64,000 bases of DNA. Origin: Nostoc sp. KVJ3. Its GTDB lineage: Bacteria > Cyanobacteriota > Cyanobacteriia > Cyanobacteriales > Nostocaceae. Below are positions 7,560-17,735 of the stretch, piece by piece (the stretch's first letter is position 1; each line of letters starts with the position of its first letter). The translations under genes were made by a program, and so were the position numbers. The stretch is taken from NCBI RefSeq assembly GCF_026127265.1, contig NZ_WWFG01000001.1, positions 1-64,000 on the forward strand, written 5' to 3'. The notes beneath the pieces were generated by a model. It made no database searches, was not told where the DNA came from, and worked only from the letters and a program-made list of their open reading frames with translations.

Positions 7560-9806
7560 TTATACAGAGCTTTTGTCTGGAATCCGTTTTTGTCGCTTTA
7601 TCTCTTTTGTCAAATCTTTATCAGTAAAGTATTCTTTAGCGTGGTTGAAATAACTATTAGATTCATTTTTATCAATGATACCATTCACAACTAAACCTAA
7701 GACGTTGTGACTGGATCTCTGTAGCATTTCTTGAGCGGCAACTGCACTGTTAGAATCAATTACCCCAGGTCGAGCTACTAACAAAATTCCATCGGTCATC
7801 TGGCTTAAAGTCAAAGCATCGGCTGCCAAAAGTAGGGGAGGAGCATCAATAATTACAAAATCATAGTTATATTGAGATGAGAAATTTTCAATTAGTGATG
7901 CCATCCGTTGTGAGTCAAGCAAAGCAAGTGGGCTGGGAGGTCTGGCTCCAGCAGTTAAAACATCAAGGTTATCCATTACTTTAGATACAGCAATCTCAAA
8001 TTCAGCCTGATCTATAAGAACCTCACTTAAACCAACTGAATTGCTTAGTTGCCAAAGATGATGCTGAGAAGGAACTCTCATATCTGCATCAATTAGTAAA
8101 ACCTGACGTCCTAATTCAGCGATCGCCGCCGCTAAATTCGCTGAAACTGTTGACTTGCCTTCTTTAGGAACTGCGCTAGTTACCACAATAGTTTTGAGCC
8201 CTTTATCTGAACTCAGGAATTTCAGATTGGCTTGAATCATCCGGTACATTTCACTCGTCAAAGAGTGAGGCGTATCTCTGACAGCAATTGTTTGAGTTGT
8301 TGATCCCGCGTTTAAATAACGAGAACGAGCTTTTTTAACAGACAAAGGAACAATTCCCAGCAAAGTATATCCAAATACATCTCTAACTTCTTTAAGTGTT
8401 TGTAGAGATCTATCTCTCATACCTAGAAATAGGACAGTTGTAGTGGCGAAAAATAAACCGAACATCACTCCTAGCACCAATACAATAGTTTTTTTGAGTA
8501 ATACTGGTTGTTTAGGTACTAAAGCCTGAGCAATAATCCGCGAACTGGCTGTATTTGTATTCTCAACTAACTGTAGTTCTTGAACCTTTTTCAAAAGAGT
8601 TTGATATGTGGATTCTGCAACTTCAACTTTTCGTTCTAACTCCCTCTCATTTTGTGCCAACTGGGGTATAATTTTCACTCGTTGCTCATAGCTGGAACGT
8701 GAGTTATACAGAGATGAGAGTCTTTTAGTTAAGCCAAAGCGCTGTATTTCTGATTGCAGAAAATTTTGTATTAAGCTTTGTCTGAGTTGTCCAATCTGCA
8801 ATAGGCTCTGGGGAACTTGTGTCTTATTGCCAACAGTCTGACTAATTTTCTGTTGCAAGAGAGATTCTAAACTAGCTTTTTTTGCTTCTAGATTAATAAT
8901 TACGGGGTTGTCATCCAGGAATCGGCTGTGCTCAACGGCTAACTGTCGCTCGGTGTCTTGAAGTTGCGACAGAACTCCCTGTACAGCAGGGGATTGACTG
9001 AGAGTACTGACAGCGATCGCTTCCTGAGAGTTTAGCTCAACTTTCTGGCGCAGTTCATTGGTCTGGGCATTTACCTCATCCAGTTGAGCCTTGACAGTAT
9101 TCATGTCATTGTCTAAATTTCCAATAGTTGCAACGGCTGACTTTGTCTCCTCCGATAAATCTGCAATCTGATGCTTTTGTTTAAATATACGTAGTGCTAC
9201 TTCCGCATTATTAACAGCAGCTTGAGTTTTTGGAAGCTGCTTGGCCATAAATTGACGAGTTGCTGCTGCCTCAGAGCGGTTTGTCAGAATATCATTTTCT
9301 AAATACAAACTCATAACTGTGTTGACTACTGCCGCAGCTTCTTCGGGGTCAGGGCTGCTATAGGTAATTCGCAATACATCTGTACCACCAATAACTTTCA
9401 GGGTCAGTTTCTTCTGTAGCTTTTCTACCTCCAAAGGTTCACCTTCGTTGTCTTTGAGTTTTAGTTTGTCTATTGTCCTCTGCAATAAGCTAGGAGAAGT
9501 AATAACTTCTATCTGAGTGCTTACAGGATTTTGAGTTGCGACCAAAGCTTTCAAATCTCCTGAGTCTCCTCCTTCAGAGGAACCGGGGGAAAGATTACTT
9601 CCTGCTACCTTAAAAGAAGGAACTCTGAATAAAAGTTTTCCTTCTGCTTCATAAGATGGCTTCATAAATTTTGTAGCTATAGCACTCAGTACAACTGTAG
9701 CCACAAATATACTGACAGCAGGCAGCCACCACCGTTTCAATATCAGTAAGTAACGATTAAGGTCTAAATCAATAGATTCTCTAGATTCCATAGATTTTTC
9801 TGACAT
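7560..9806 (-). CDS. Wzc-type polysaccharide co-polymerase and tyrosine autokinase
   Basis: This 748-residue inner-membrane protein combines a Wzz-type chain-length domain and a BY-kinase. An N-terminal membrane helix (LKRWWLPAVSIFVATVVLSA, about 27-47) is followed by a large periplasmic part with long coiled coils (about 190-430), a second membrane helix (LKKTIVLVLGVMFGLFFATT) and the cytoplasmic kinase: Walker A SAVPKEGKSTVSANL near 545, Walker A' VLLIDADMR near 575, Walker B DFVIIDAPP near 652. It controls polymer length and couples synthesis to the Wza-type channel. The C-terminal tail has only two or three Tyr (SYFNHAKEYF), a weaker Tyr cluster than in E. coli Wzc. It starts the minus-strand arm of the locus in reverse gene order. 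Confidence 0.93.
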   Translation of the reverse strand: MSEKSMESRESIDLDLNRYLLILKRWWLPAVSIFVATVVLSAIATKFMKPSYEAEGKLLFRVPSFKVAGSNLSPGSSEGGDSGDLKALVATQNPVSTQIEVITSPSLLQRTIDKLKLKDNEGEPLEVEKLQKKLTLKVIGGTDVLRITYSSPDPEEAAAVVNTVMSLYLENDILTNRSEAAATRQFMAKQLPKTQAAVNNAEVALRIFKQKHQIADLSEETKSAVATIGNLDNDMNTVKAQLDEVNAQTNELRQKVELNSQEAIAVSTLSQSPAVQGVLSQLQDTERQLAVEHSRFLDDNPVIINLEAKKASLESLLQQKISQTVGNKTQVPQSLLQIGQLRQSLIQNFLQSEIQRFGLTKRLSSLYNSRSSYEQRVKIIPQLAQNERELERKVEVAESTYQTLLKKVQELQLVENTNTASSRIIAQALVPKQPVLLKKTIVLVLGVMFGLFFATTTVLFLGMRDRSLQTLKEVRDVFGYTLLGIVPLSVKKARSRYLNAGSTTQTIAVRDTPHSLTSEMYRMIQANLKFLSSDKGLKTIVVTSAVPKEGKSTVSANLAAAIAELGRQVLLIDADMRVPSQHHLWQLSNSVGLSEVLIDQAEFEIAVSKVMDNLDVLTAGARPPSPLALLDSQRMASLIENFSSQYNYDFVIIDAPPLLLAADALTLSQMTDGILLVARPGVIDSNSAVAAQEMLQRSSHNVLGLVVNGIIDKNESNSYFNHAKEYFTDKDLTKEIKRQKRIPDKSSV

Positions 9807-10313
9807 ATATCTTCCAAAGTACAGGTCTTAAGCAAGAAACTAAAAATTGACTTAGAGCAATCCTAAAACAGTGCAATTGATTAAGACTGATATGATTTGA
9901 CAATATTATAAACTATATTAAGTTACAAAGTTAAAAATCTACTCTCTATTTAGACATAAATGTGCCACAATATCGTATACTCCACTGGTGAGTAGAAGCT
10001 TCGTTAAATTTGGGATTTAAGGTTAACTCAAGGTTTTCTAAAGTACATTACAATAGCATAATTTGACCCTTTAGGAACAGGAGGTTAAGTTAATAATTAA
10101 TTTTGCGCCATTAACCATTTATTAAAATTTATTTCTGGATTGTCAAAGACTTGAATTTTTTCATTAAATACTAACATACATTGTTCATAACCTTTGTAAA
10201 ATCACTCATGCTAGCTAAAGTCTCCTCTGTCAAGTAAAGACTTTACATTTAGTCATTTGGTGTTTTTGAGCAGACTCGCTTGGTATAGTGATTCTGAAAT
10301 TTAAATTGAGCTA
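9807..10313. other. Intergenic region upstream of wzc-type gene
   Basis: About 500 AT-rich bases separate the Wzc-type gene from the neighbouring glycosyltransferase. The promoter of the Wzc gene is expected here. I see no reading frame, hairpin or binding motif that I can support. Confidence 0.4.
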
Positions 10314-11507
10314 CTAGCTTTGCCAAGTTTTATCATAAGCTTCTAATAGTTTGGGGGCTTGATACTGCCACTCAAGAATCCCCTCCATTCTACGTCGTCC
10401 TTCGGCTCCTATCTTTTCTCTAAGTTCAGGATCATCTAGAAGCTTCAGAATTTTCTCAGCAAATTCCACCTCATCATTAGGCTTGGCATAAAGAGATGCT
10501 TCCTGTGCAGAACGTCTTCCCTCTCGCAAATCAAACTGGACAATTGCTTTTCCCATCGCCATGTATTCGAGGATTTTATTCATAGTACAATTTTCGTTAT
10601 AAGCAGAGGTTGGAGAAGGTTCTACACAAACGTCGCAACTGGAAAGCCGCTCTAAAAGTTCTTCTCCTTGCTTAAACCCTGTAAATTCTACAAATTCAGT
10701 TACTCCTAACTCTTGAGATAAGGCTTTGAGTTTTCCAATAGCAGGGCCGCTACCAATTAACATAAAGTGAATATCGGAACGATTTTTTTTCTTGACAATG
10801 TAATATACCATTCTCAATAGATAATCAATTCCTTCTGGTTCGCCCATTACACCCATATACCCTATCAAGTAGCTTCTTCCTCTACGGTAATTCGGGTTCT
10901 GAGGCATTCTGTGAAAGCGCGAAAGGTCAGGCGCACTACGAACGACAAAGACCTTCTCTGGTTTCTTTTGCCCACGCTTAAGAGCTACCTCCCGATGCGA
11001 CTCATTCGTTGAAATTACCATGTCTGCTGTTGCATAGGTTAAGCGTTCAGCCCAACGTAATCCATGATAAAAAATATCACGCCTTTGATATTTAGCTTCA
11101 TACATTTCCGGGCTGAGGTCATGATGATCAAAAATAACCCCTGTGCCATGAAACAATTTAAACCATCCTGCTACTAAGAAAAGTAAGTCTGGTGGATTAC
11201 AAATATGGATAACATCAAAACCACGCTCTCGCCATACCCGTTGAGCTAGACGGAATTGCCAGTTAATCGCCCAACTGTACTCTCGAAGATATCCAATAAC
11301 AGAACTTTCTTCCGGCGGTAGAGGATGACGGTAAATATGAATATGCTCAATCACCTCATAGTCTTTGTCAAAACCATTACCTGTGGGTGAAATTACAGTA
11401 ACTTCATACCCAGCTTTTTGCAAAGTAGTTGCTTCCATCCATACCCGCCGATCAAATGGGACTGGCAGATTTTCAACGATAATTAGTACTTTCTTAGGCG
11501 ATGCCAT
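10314..11507 (-). CDS. GT4-family glycosyltransferase (WcaI-like)
   Basis: This 397-residue GT-B-fold enzyme likely adds a sugar to the growing repeat unit of the exopolysaccharide at the cytoplasmic membrane face. The N-terminal acceptor domain starts KVLIIVENLPVPFDRRVWME, typical of GT4 proteins in cyanobacterial polysaccharide loci. The donor domain carries GYMGVMGEPEGIDYLL, FMLIGSGP, EFTGFKQGEELLERLSSCDV and the E-x7-E-like part ENCTMNKILEYMAMGKAIV. It has no signal peptide. The donor sugar is unknown. It stands about 500 bases from the wzc gene and 175 bases from the next glycosyltransferase, in the same direction. Confidence 0.9.
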   Translation of the reverse strand: MASPKKVLIIVENLPVPFDRRVWMEATTLQKAGYEVTVISPTGNGFDKDYEVIEHIHIYRHPLPPEESSVIGYLREYSWAINWQFRLAQRVWRERGFDVIHICNPPDLLFLVAGWFKLFHGTGVIFDHHDLSPEMYEAKYQRRDIFYHGLRWAERLTYATADMVISTNESHREVALKRGQKKPEKVFVVRSAPDLSRFHRMPQNPNYRRGRSYLIGYMGVMGEPEGIDYLLRMVYYIVKKKNRSDIHFMLIGSGPAIGKLKALSQELGVTEFVEFTGFKQGEELLERLSSCDVCVEPSPTSAYNENCTMNKILEYMAMGKAIVQFDLREGRRSAQEASLYAKPNDEVEFAEKILKLLDDPELREKIGAEGRRRMEGILEWQYQAPKLLEAYDKTWQS

Positions 11508-11682
11508 AGTAATCTCAATTCTTTATTACGTTAGTAAAACAATTGTTGATTTTAAAATCTACTTTTTTCTTTGGAGAAGTAAGTTTTAATCATTCCTGGC
11601 AACATTGGTCTAAATAATCTGTATATCTATCTTGATTTTCAGAGCTTATAGTCTTGCAATTTATGGCTAGTTTACACTCATG

Positions 11683-12867
11683 TTATTGAGCATCTGAATT
11701 TAGGACTGAATGATATAAATCAAGGAAAGAAAACCAATGATTTTTGATATCAAGAGCAAAAACACTTGTTCTTGCTTTAGATCCCAAAGAAAGCCTTAGA
11801 GTCTCATTTTCAATCAAAGACTTAATAGCATCTGATAACTGCTGAACATCACCTGGATTAACAATTAATCCATTTTCCGAATGAGTAACTATTTCAGGTA
11901 TACCTCCTACTGGTGTAACTATGACTGCTAACTCACAAGCCATTGCTTCCAGCATTGCTAATGGAAGACCTTCATTGTAAGATGGCAACACAAAAATATT
12001 GGCTTGAGTTAGAAGGATATCACGTTTATCTGACCCTATCCACCCAGGCAAGGTTATGTAGTCTTCTAGATTTAAAGTTGTAACTAAATTGCGCGCTTGT
12101 TCTATATCTCCATCTCCTGCCATAATCAGACTTGATGTTGTTTGATATTCAGTAGGCAAAAGAGAAAAGGCTTTGATCAAATCAAATGCTCCTTTCCGTT
12201 TACCAATTCTTCCTAAAAAAAGTAAGTTTAATTTTTTAGATAATGAACGGTGCGGAACTTCAGCAGGAACTTTTACTGGATTATAAAAAACTACAACTTG
12301 TTCAGGTTTTAAACCAAGGTTTTCTATATAGAAGTTCTTCCAACTTTCTGATAAGACGATTAAACGTTGACACTTGCAAAATACCCAATTTAGTAAGTAC
12401 TGCATCCATTTTGCAAGTTCAGCGTAGAAAATATGAAATTGACTCCCATGAGCATGTATGATTATCGGTTTGTGAAATATCCAAGCCAAAAATGTCATAA
12501 TTCCTTGACGTAAAACACTTCCACGCTGTGAAATTTCAAGCTGAATAATATCAACCTCTTCGTTTATTAGCATCCACAAAAACTTCCATACAGCATTCAA
12601 AAACACTATGATTTTGAATGCTGTAGTTCCTTCCTCGTGAGTAACAATATGACATATTTGGACTTCAGAAGGAGCATATTCCAAGAAAAGCTTCTCGTAA
12701 TTGGAAATACCACCCTGCTGGAGTAAACTAGGGCCTAACAGGATGATCTTGAGGCTTTTTGCTGTACCCATAGACTGCACATTTTCAATATTTTGTGAAC
12801 CTTTGGTTAGTGTATTAATGAAAGAATTAAAATTGCTCATTTTGACGTTCTTCCATGCTCCAAACAA
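11683..12867 (-). CDS. GT4-family glycosyltransferase
   Basis: This 394-residue protein has the GT4 layout: an N-terminal Rossmann-like domain (KIILLGPSLLQQGGISNYEKLF), then NLLFLGRIGKRKGAFDLIKAF, SLIMAGDGD, ITLPGWIGSDKRDILLTQAN and the E-x7-E motif region PSYNEGLPLAMLEAMACELAV followed by GGIPEIVTHSENGLIVNPGD. It should transfer an activated sugar to the lipid-linked repeat unit; the sugar is unknown. The frame opens at MFGAWKNVKMSNFNS; the Met ten codons in (or the LKIILLGPS region shortly after) may be the true start, as the first 35 residues look unconserved. Confidence 0.9.
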   Translation of the reverse strand: MFGAWKNVKMSNFNSFINTLTKGSQNIENVQSMGTAKSLKIILLGPSLLQQGGISNYEKLFLEYAPSEVQICHIVTHEEGTTAFKIIVFLNAVWKFLWMLINEEVDIIQLEISQRGSVLRQGIMTFLAWIFHKPIIIHAHGSQFHIFYAELAKWMQYLLNWVFCKCQRLIVLSESWKNFYIENLGLKPEQVVVFYNPVKVPAEVPHRSLSKKLNLLFLGRIGKRKGAFDLIKAFSLLPTEYQTTSSLIMAGDGDIEQARNLVTTLNLEDYITLPGWIGSDKRDILLTQANIFVLPSYNEGLPLAMLEAMACELAVIVTPVGGIPEIVTHSENGLIVNPGDVQQLSDAIKSLIENETLRLSLGSKARTSVFALDIKNHWFSFLDLYHSVLNSDAQ

Positions 12868-13028
12868 TTCTATAAAAAATATTATCGAAATCTGGTTATT
12901 TTAAAATCCTATGAATTTAAAATATTTAAAAAGAATGAATTACTCCTACTCAGAAAAAGATTATAGCGAACTTATTATGGTATTGATCCCGACTAGAAAA
13001 ACCAGAGGTTGAGAAGATTTCATAACTT

Positions 13029-14291
13029 TTATGCTGTAACTGGTTTTGAAGATTTAATCTTTCTTCCATATGTCATTCTCACTGATAAACAAATTGACAC
13101 ATATAACATCCAATTCAAACTATTAGATTCCAGCAAGCAAGATTCAGTAAGACTAGCTAAAGCCATATACGTCATAAATAGAAGTGGCCAAATATCTAAT
13201 GCTGTTTTACTACCACGCATCCAAGCAAATCCTTGCAGATAACTGCTCGCAAACCCTATAAAGAATAAACCTAACCCTAAAACACCCAAATCAAGGCAAA
13301 GAGCTAAATAACCATTGTGGGGGTGGTTCGGTGTCCATCCAGCATTGAGCCAAATATAAGCAGATTCACCATTCCATCCTTGCCAGAATCCACCATAACC
13401 ATAACCAACCCAAGGATGTTTCCAAATCATATCTATTACTAATGGCCACAAGTCTGTTCGCCCCGTAAGTGTTGGATCTTTACCAATTGAAGTTAGAAAA
13501 ACACCAGCGTTATTAGACAACCAAAAATATAAAATTTGACTGATAGTTGCCATAATTATTAAGGTTGGTAGCATAATCTTATATGGCCAACGCCAAACTT
13601 TAAAAGCAAAAAATGCCACTATTATAATTAATAGATTAAGTACAGATGCCGTAGAACCAGCAAGCAGTAAAAGTAGTATTGACAAACAAAATGCCCCCCA
13701 GAAAAGCCAATTGCGTTTTTGATTTTGATAACCAAGGATGAAAAAAATCATACTACTAATTACCATTCTGGCTCCCAGACCGTTTTTGTGCGTAAATACT
13801 CCACGCCACTTGGAGCCATCACCATCTGGCTGTATACCGTATTTAGGCAAGGCTATAGCAAAAACAAAACTCAAAACTATAATAATTGCGAAAGTCCAAG
13901 CAAGTAAATACAATTGCTGTTTTAAGCTATATCGCGAAGCAAAATATAGACCAAACAAACTGGAGTTAATGAGGGTAAAACTATTTTTTAATGTTGTTGA
14001 TGGTTCAAAAGACCAAGTAATAGAAATAACTGCCAATATTATTAAAGAATAAAGCCAAAGGTCTTTACTCACCACAAGTAAATAAAGAATTTTTTTCCAA
14101 CGCAAAACTAGTAGTAAGAAGGTAACTGCATAGATTAAAAATAAAATCACCCGAATCACGGAGCTATCATACTCTACTGATTCACTCTGTCCTGCTCCTC
14201 CTGACAGAACAACAGTGAAGATTGCCCCTGAATAAATCAACAAAGCTACAACTGTGAATACATACTCTGCATAAATTAGTAGTTTTTTCAT
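13029..14291 (-). CDS. Wzy/WaaL-type O-antigen polymerase or ligase
   Basis: This 420-residue protein has about ten to eleven predicted membrane helices and the large periplasmic loop of the O-antigen ligase/polymerase family: LTGRTDLWPLVIDMIWKHPW, GYGYGGFWQGW, and TPNHPHNGYLALCLDLGVLG, where the HPHNGYL segment carries the conserved His. In a Wzx/Wzy pathway it would join flipped repeat units at the periplasmic face. It lies 7 bases downstream of the next glycosyltransferase gene, so the two are surely co-transcribed. Polymerase rather than ligase is inferred from the locus; sequence alone does not separate them. Confidence 0.87.
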   Translation of the reverse strand: MKKLLIYAEYVFTVVALLIYSGAIFTVVLSGGAGQSESVEYDSSVIRVILFLIYAVTFLLLVLRWKKILYLLVVSKDLWLYSLIILAVISITWSFEPSTTLKNSFTLINSSLFGLYFASRYSLKQQLYLLAWTFAIIIVLSFVFAIALPKYGIQPDGDGSKWRGVFTHKNGLGARMVISSMIFFILGYQNQKRNWLFWGAFCLSILLLLLAGSTASVLNLLIIIVAFFAFKVWRWPYKIMLPTLIIMATISQILYFWLSNNAGVFLTSIGKDPTLTGRTDLWPLVIDMIWKHPWVGYGYGGFWQGWNGESAYIWLNAGWTPNHPHNGYLALCLDLGVLGLGLFFIGFASSYLQGFAWMRGSKTALDIWPLLFMTYMALASLTESCLLESNSLNWMLYVSICLSVRMTYGRKIKSSKPVTA

Positions 14292-14298
14292 AAATTAA

Positions 14299-15408
14299 CT
14301 AATGTTTATTTTGCATATTCATTTCTTTCTGATAAATTTGGGCTGTTTGAGCAGCAATATTTGACCAATTTAAATCTTGCTGACAGCGAGCTATTGCCGC
14401 AGTTTGCAAACGTTGTTGCAAGTCGCGATCGGTTAACAAACAAATTATGGCATCAGCTAAGGCTCGAACATCACGGGGTGGAACTAGCAATCCATCTTTT
14501 TGATGCTGAACTATTTCACTCAATCCCCCTACTTCAGAAGCTACAACAAGTGTTCCCATTCCATAAGATAAGGCTGCTACACCACTTTGAGAGGCTTCGA
14601 TATATGGTAGAACTGTTGCTATGCTGCGTTGAAATAGATTACCTACTTCTTCAAGAGGAATAAAGTCATTAATAATCTCGTAGCGTTTTTCATCATAACC
14701 ATTAGAAAAATACTGCTTTACGTTTTCTCCCCTTCCAGCAATAATCAGTTTAACTTCAGGTATGCATTCAGCAATTAAGGGTATAGCCTCAAGCAAATAT
14801 CTCAATCCCTTATAGGGCAAGATGCGTCCAAAAAATAGCAAGGTATAAGGCTCACGGACTGGAATATGTTGACTACGCCGACGCTGATATAAAGTACCAA
14901 GTTCCCCATGAGGTAAAACATTGACTCGCCCTTCAGGTATACGAAATTGTTCAATTAAAACCTTTTTGAGTTGATTAGTATGGACAATCAATTGCTGGGA
15001 ACGGTAAAAACTAATACGTCTAGTATACTCAGAACCAAAGGGAGTGATAGTATCCCCTGGGTGACGAAATATGTCATGGATAGTTGTAACCAATGGTGGC
15101 ATCTTGTTCAGCAACAAAGTCAAATCGTACCAAGGATCGTTAGTTTCTTGGACATGTAAAACATCTGGCTGTATGTCTTTGATGATACGCATCACAGTCT
15201 GCATAGACAATAGGTTACGTGGGTCGCGAATCCGTGGTTTTTGAAAGCTAATGACGCGAATATTAGAATCAAGAACATTACTACAGACATCTGAGATTTT
15301 TTCTGGATGAATTAGCGTTAAATCAACATATTTAACCAGATTATTTGCTAATTCGATAGTATAGTCTTCAAAGCAAAAATGTATTAGAGCAACCTTAATC
15401 ATAAACAA
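14299..15408 (-). CDS. GT4-family glycosyltransferase
   Basis: This 369-residue protein is a third GT4 enzyme in the locus. Visible are HVQETNDPWYDLTLL, HDIFRHPGDTITPFG, an acceptor-to-donor linker, LLFFGRILPYKGLRYLLEAI, KLIIAGRGE, and VLPYIEASQSGVAALSYGMG followed by VGGLSEIVQHQKDGLLVPPRD. The GVAALSYGMG version of the E-x7-E motif lacks the usual first Glu pattern but keeps the loop. Met at codon 3 (MIKVALIHF) may be the real start. The gene ends 7 bases before the Wzy-type gene, giving tight coupling. Donor sugar unknown. Confidence 0.9.
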   Translation of the reverse strand: MFMIKVALIHFCFEDYTIELANNLVKYVDLTLIHPEKISDVCSNVLDSNIRVISFQKPRIRDPRNLLSMQTVMRIIKDIQPDVLHVQETNDPWYDLTLLLNKMPPLVTTIHDIFRHPGDTITPFGSEYTRRISFYRSQQLIVHTNQLKKVLIEQFRIPEGRVNVLPHGELGTLYQRRRSQHIPVREPYTLLFFGRILPYKGLRYLLEAIPLIAECIPEVKLIIAGRGENVKQYFSNGYDEKRYEIINDFIPLEEVGNLFQRSIATVLPYIEASQSGVAALSYGMGTLVVASEVGGLSEIVQHQKDGLLVPPRDVRALADAIICLLTDRDLQQRLQTAAIARCQQDLNWSNIAAQTAQIYQKEMNMQNKH

Positions 15409-15493
15409 GTTTTCATCAGATTAATATTTATTTCATAACGCAGCTTTTATCAACCTGAGACATTTTAGTTTTTGTATTTTTTATATGAACTTA

Positions 15494-16936
15494 TTAAGTC
15501 TTACTAAATAGTTTTAACCATATAGAACGGACACCCCCGAATTTATGCATTGCCAAGCAAGCAGCAAAAAAAGCGTATGAGCAAGTTGAAATAAGCAAAA
15601 TCAATATAAAGTCTAGTTGAAATTCCTGTAGGATTAAAAACACCAATATCATCCCAATGCTAATTAGAAGTGGACGAGGTATTATCCGCCATAGACGTAA
15701 CGAAAATAACTGACTGTACACAGCGTATGTGAGTAAGCTAAAACCAGTAAAACCCATTGCTAATTGCATAAATGCTGCACCCATTAGCTTATACTGTGAA
15801 ATCAATATTACGCCTGATGATAATCCTACTACATTGGTAGCAATAACCTCAATTAAGTTAAATTTCTCAAAACCATTGGCTAAAAGCAGATAGACAAATG
15901 TCCGTACAAATGGGTATGTAATGAGTGATAAACAACTTACCTTAAGTACTAAGTTTACCTGACTAAAATGAGGATTTTTATAAACAAATGTTATTAAATC
16001 ATTTCCCAGAAAAAATATTACAACAATAATTGGTAATGCGATACACAAAAGCATTTCAATAATGTTTTCGGTAATTGAACGTGATTTCTCCTTTCCTAGA
16101 GCTACTGCCTTTGTCATTGCAGGAAAAGCAGCCATACCTACACTATCTGTAACTAAGGAAAAAGGTAGCATTAATTGTCCAATCACGCCATAGAGACCAA
16201 CCATCAACTCACTTCCTAAGAGCGAGATAATTAAAATAGCCATTCTACTACTAAGTATACCTACTGCATCAATAAGCATAAATGTCCAAGCAGACTTGAA
16301 TAAGTGCCATACAAAATCTTGCTTAATTTCCCATTTTGGCGTAACCATTTTTGTAATTAGAATCCATTCAATTACTAAAACTAGGGTTTCGGAAATTGCT
16401 AAAATTCCTGCTAAATAATTTATTCCATAATTAAGATGCAAAAACCAGAGCATTACTAGTAAACGTAGAATATAGACTGGAACTGTAGAGATGGAAATTA
16501 AATTCATCCTCTCTTGAGCCTGAAAAATTGCCTCTGTGATGTTGGAAAGCGAAAACGGAATGATTGTTAATCCCATTATGTAGCAAGTAGTTGAGGTGTC
16601 CGAACTATAGGGGAGTACAAACACGACAACGACCTGTACTAAATAAGCAATAATGCTTAAAAGAATTTGCAAAAAAGTACCACTCACCAGGTAAGCAGGC
16701 ATTTCTTGTGGATTGCGAGATAGTTCTCGCGTAAACAAGGTTTTTAGACCCTGCGAACCAATGACCATAAAGATATAGTAGTAGCTAAATGCTAGTAGAT
16801 ATCGCCCTAAGTCATATGGACCTAAAGTACGAGCGATAGATGCCACTAGCACAAAACTTGTAATACTTTGCACTAACCGATTCACTAACAATGACAGAGA
16901 ATTTGTTAGTAATTTTCGTTGTCCCATTCTTTGCAA
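15494..16936 (-). CDS. Wzx-type polysaccharide flippase (MATE/MOP superfamily)
   Basis: This 480-residue integral membrane protein has about fourteen hydrophobic segments and begins LLTNSLSLLVNRLVQSITSF, followed by IARTLGPYDLGRYLLAFSYY, the usual opening of Wzx/PST-type flippases. LMLPFSLVTDSVGMAAFPAM is the family's mid-protein motif. It would flip the undecaprenyl-linked repeat unit from the cytoplasmic to the periplasmic side for Wzy. It lies 85 bases upstream of the third glycosyltransferase gene in the same direction. Its start codon follows LTNSLS-type leader MQRMGQRK; the second Met at codon 4 is an alternative. Confidence 0.92.
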   Translation of the reverse strand: MQRMGQRKLLTNSLSLLVNRLVQSITSFVLVASIARTLGPYDLGRYLLAFSYYYIFMVIGSQGLKTLFTRELSRNPQEMPAYLVSGTFLQILLSIIAYLVQVVVVFVLPYSSDTSTTCYIMGLTIIPFSLSNITEAIFQAQERMNLISISTVPVYILRLLVMLWFLHLNYGINYLAGILAISETLVLVIEWILITKMVTPKWEIKQDFVWHLFKSAWTFMLIDAVGILSSRMAILIISLLGSELMVGLYGVIGQLMLPFSLVTDSVGMAAFPAMTKAVALGKEKSRSITENIIEMLLCIALPIIVVIFFLGNDLITFVYKNPHFSQVNLVLKVSCLSLITYPFVRTFVYLLLANGFEKFNLIEVIATNVVGLSSGVILISQYKLMGAAFMQLAMGFTGFSLLTYAVYSQLFSLRLWRIIPRPLLISIGMILVFLILQEFQLDFILILLISTCSYAFFAACLAMHKFGGVRSIWLKLFSKT

Positions 16937-17735
16937 ATTGTAGTTTAATTAAAATTAATAAATATAACGGCATCTTTACTTAACATTTTTAAGTTTAAGA
17001 GTATTTACTCACTCACGTTTTTCTAAGCCTTATTTGTTCGTTGTTAATCCTCAATAAAACCTAATTTCAGAGACAGTATAAAAAGCTAATTTGTCAAGCA
17101 AGTATGCCTTAGAGGGTGTTTGAAAAGTCCGGGAAGGTATAATCTAGCCCTTCTGATGGGCTTAACTGCAACGATAAATCAAGGTTCTAGCCCTATACTG
17201 AGATACTTCGCTGTGCTAACGATGAGGTCAAACGACCATTTTGAAACATCCTCTTACACCTCAGTGTTCAAAGTACTTATAAAACAAGCGTTCCAGATTT
17301 AAGCTAAAGATGTGACTAATGAACAGCCTATAAGGGAAGGTGAGTAAGATTCAAAGTCTCTTTCCTAAAAGGGGCTTTGTTGTATATGCAAGTCCTAAAA
17401 TCGTTGCCTGGTAAAATACAAACCTTTCTAGGCAAGCTTTTGAATATATCAGGCTGATTATCAATAGTGTCAGATTATTGATAGATATATAATGGAAAAT
17501 AAAGGATTTTAAACACAATTTTCCGTTCTTTTCCGTCCACTTGATCCCAACTCAACTTGTGCATGTACGATAGCCTAAAAGGAGACAGGTCAAAGTATAT
17601 TGCATCTAAAAGAGAATCGCTATACAGCGTTTTTCAAACAACTTATGTAAACCCAAATCTTTTTTAGAAAAATGAGTAGTTTTCAAAACTTACCTCACCA
17701 CGTTGGTAAACGCTATAAGATGGGTTTGTAAGATT
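16937..17735. other. Gene-free stretch containing a MITE-like element
   Basis: About 800 bases separate the flippase from the frameshifted methyltransferase. The only structured feature is the inverted-repeat element at 17111-17254. The 60-residue frame at 17120-17302 is formed by that element and is not credible as a gene. Confidence 0.5.
17111..17254. mobile_element. MITE-like element A (AGAGGRTGTTTNAAAA termini)
   Basis: The 144-base unit begins AGAGGGTGTTTGAAAA and ends TTTTGAAACATCCTCT; the arms match at 14 of 16 bases. The flanks allow a 3-base TTA target duplication (CCTTA before, TTACA after, if the ends are taken at GAGGG and CCTC). No transposase frame is inside. The termini are nearly the same as those of the element at 49195-49352. 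Confidence 0.65.

Noticed and set aside
17120..17302. 60-residue frame in the MITE-like element A region
   Set aside because: The frame begins inside the left inverted repeat of element A and has no protein-like features.
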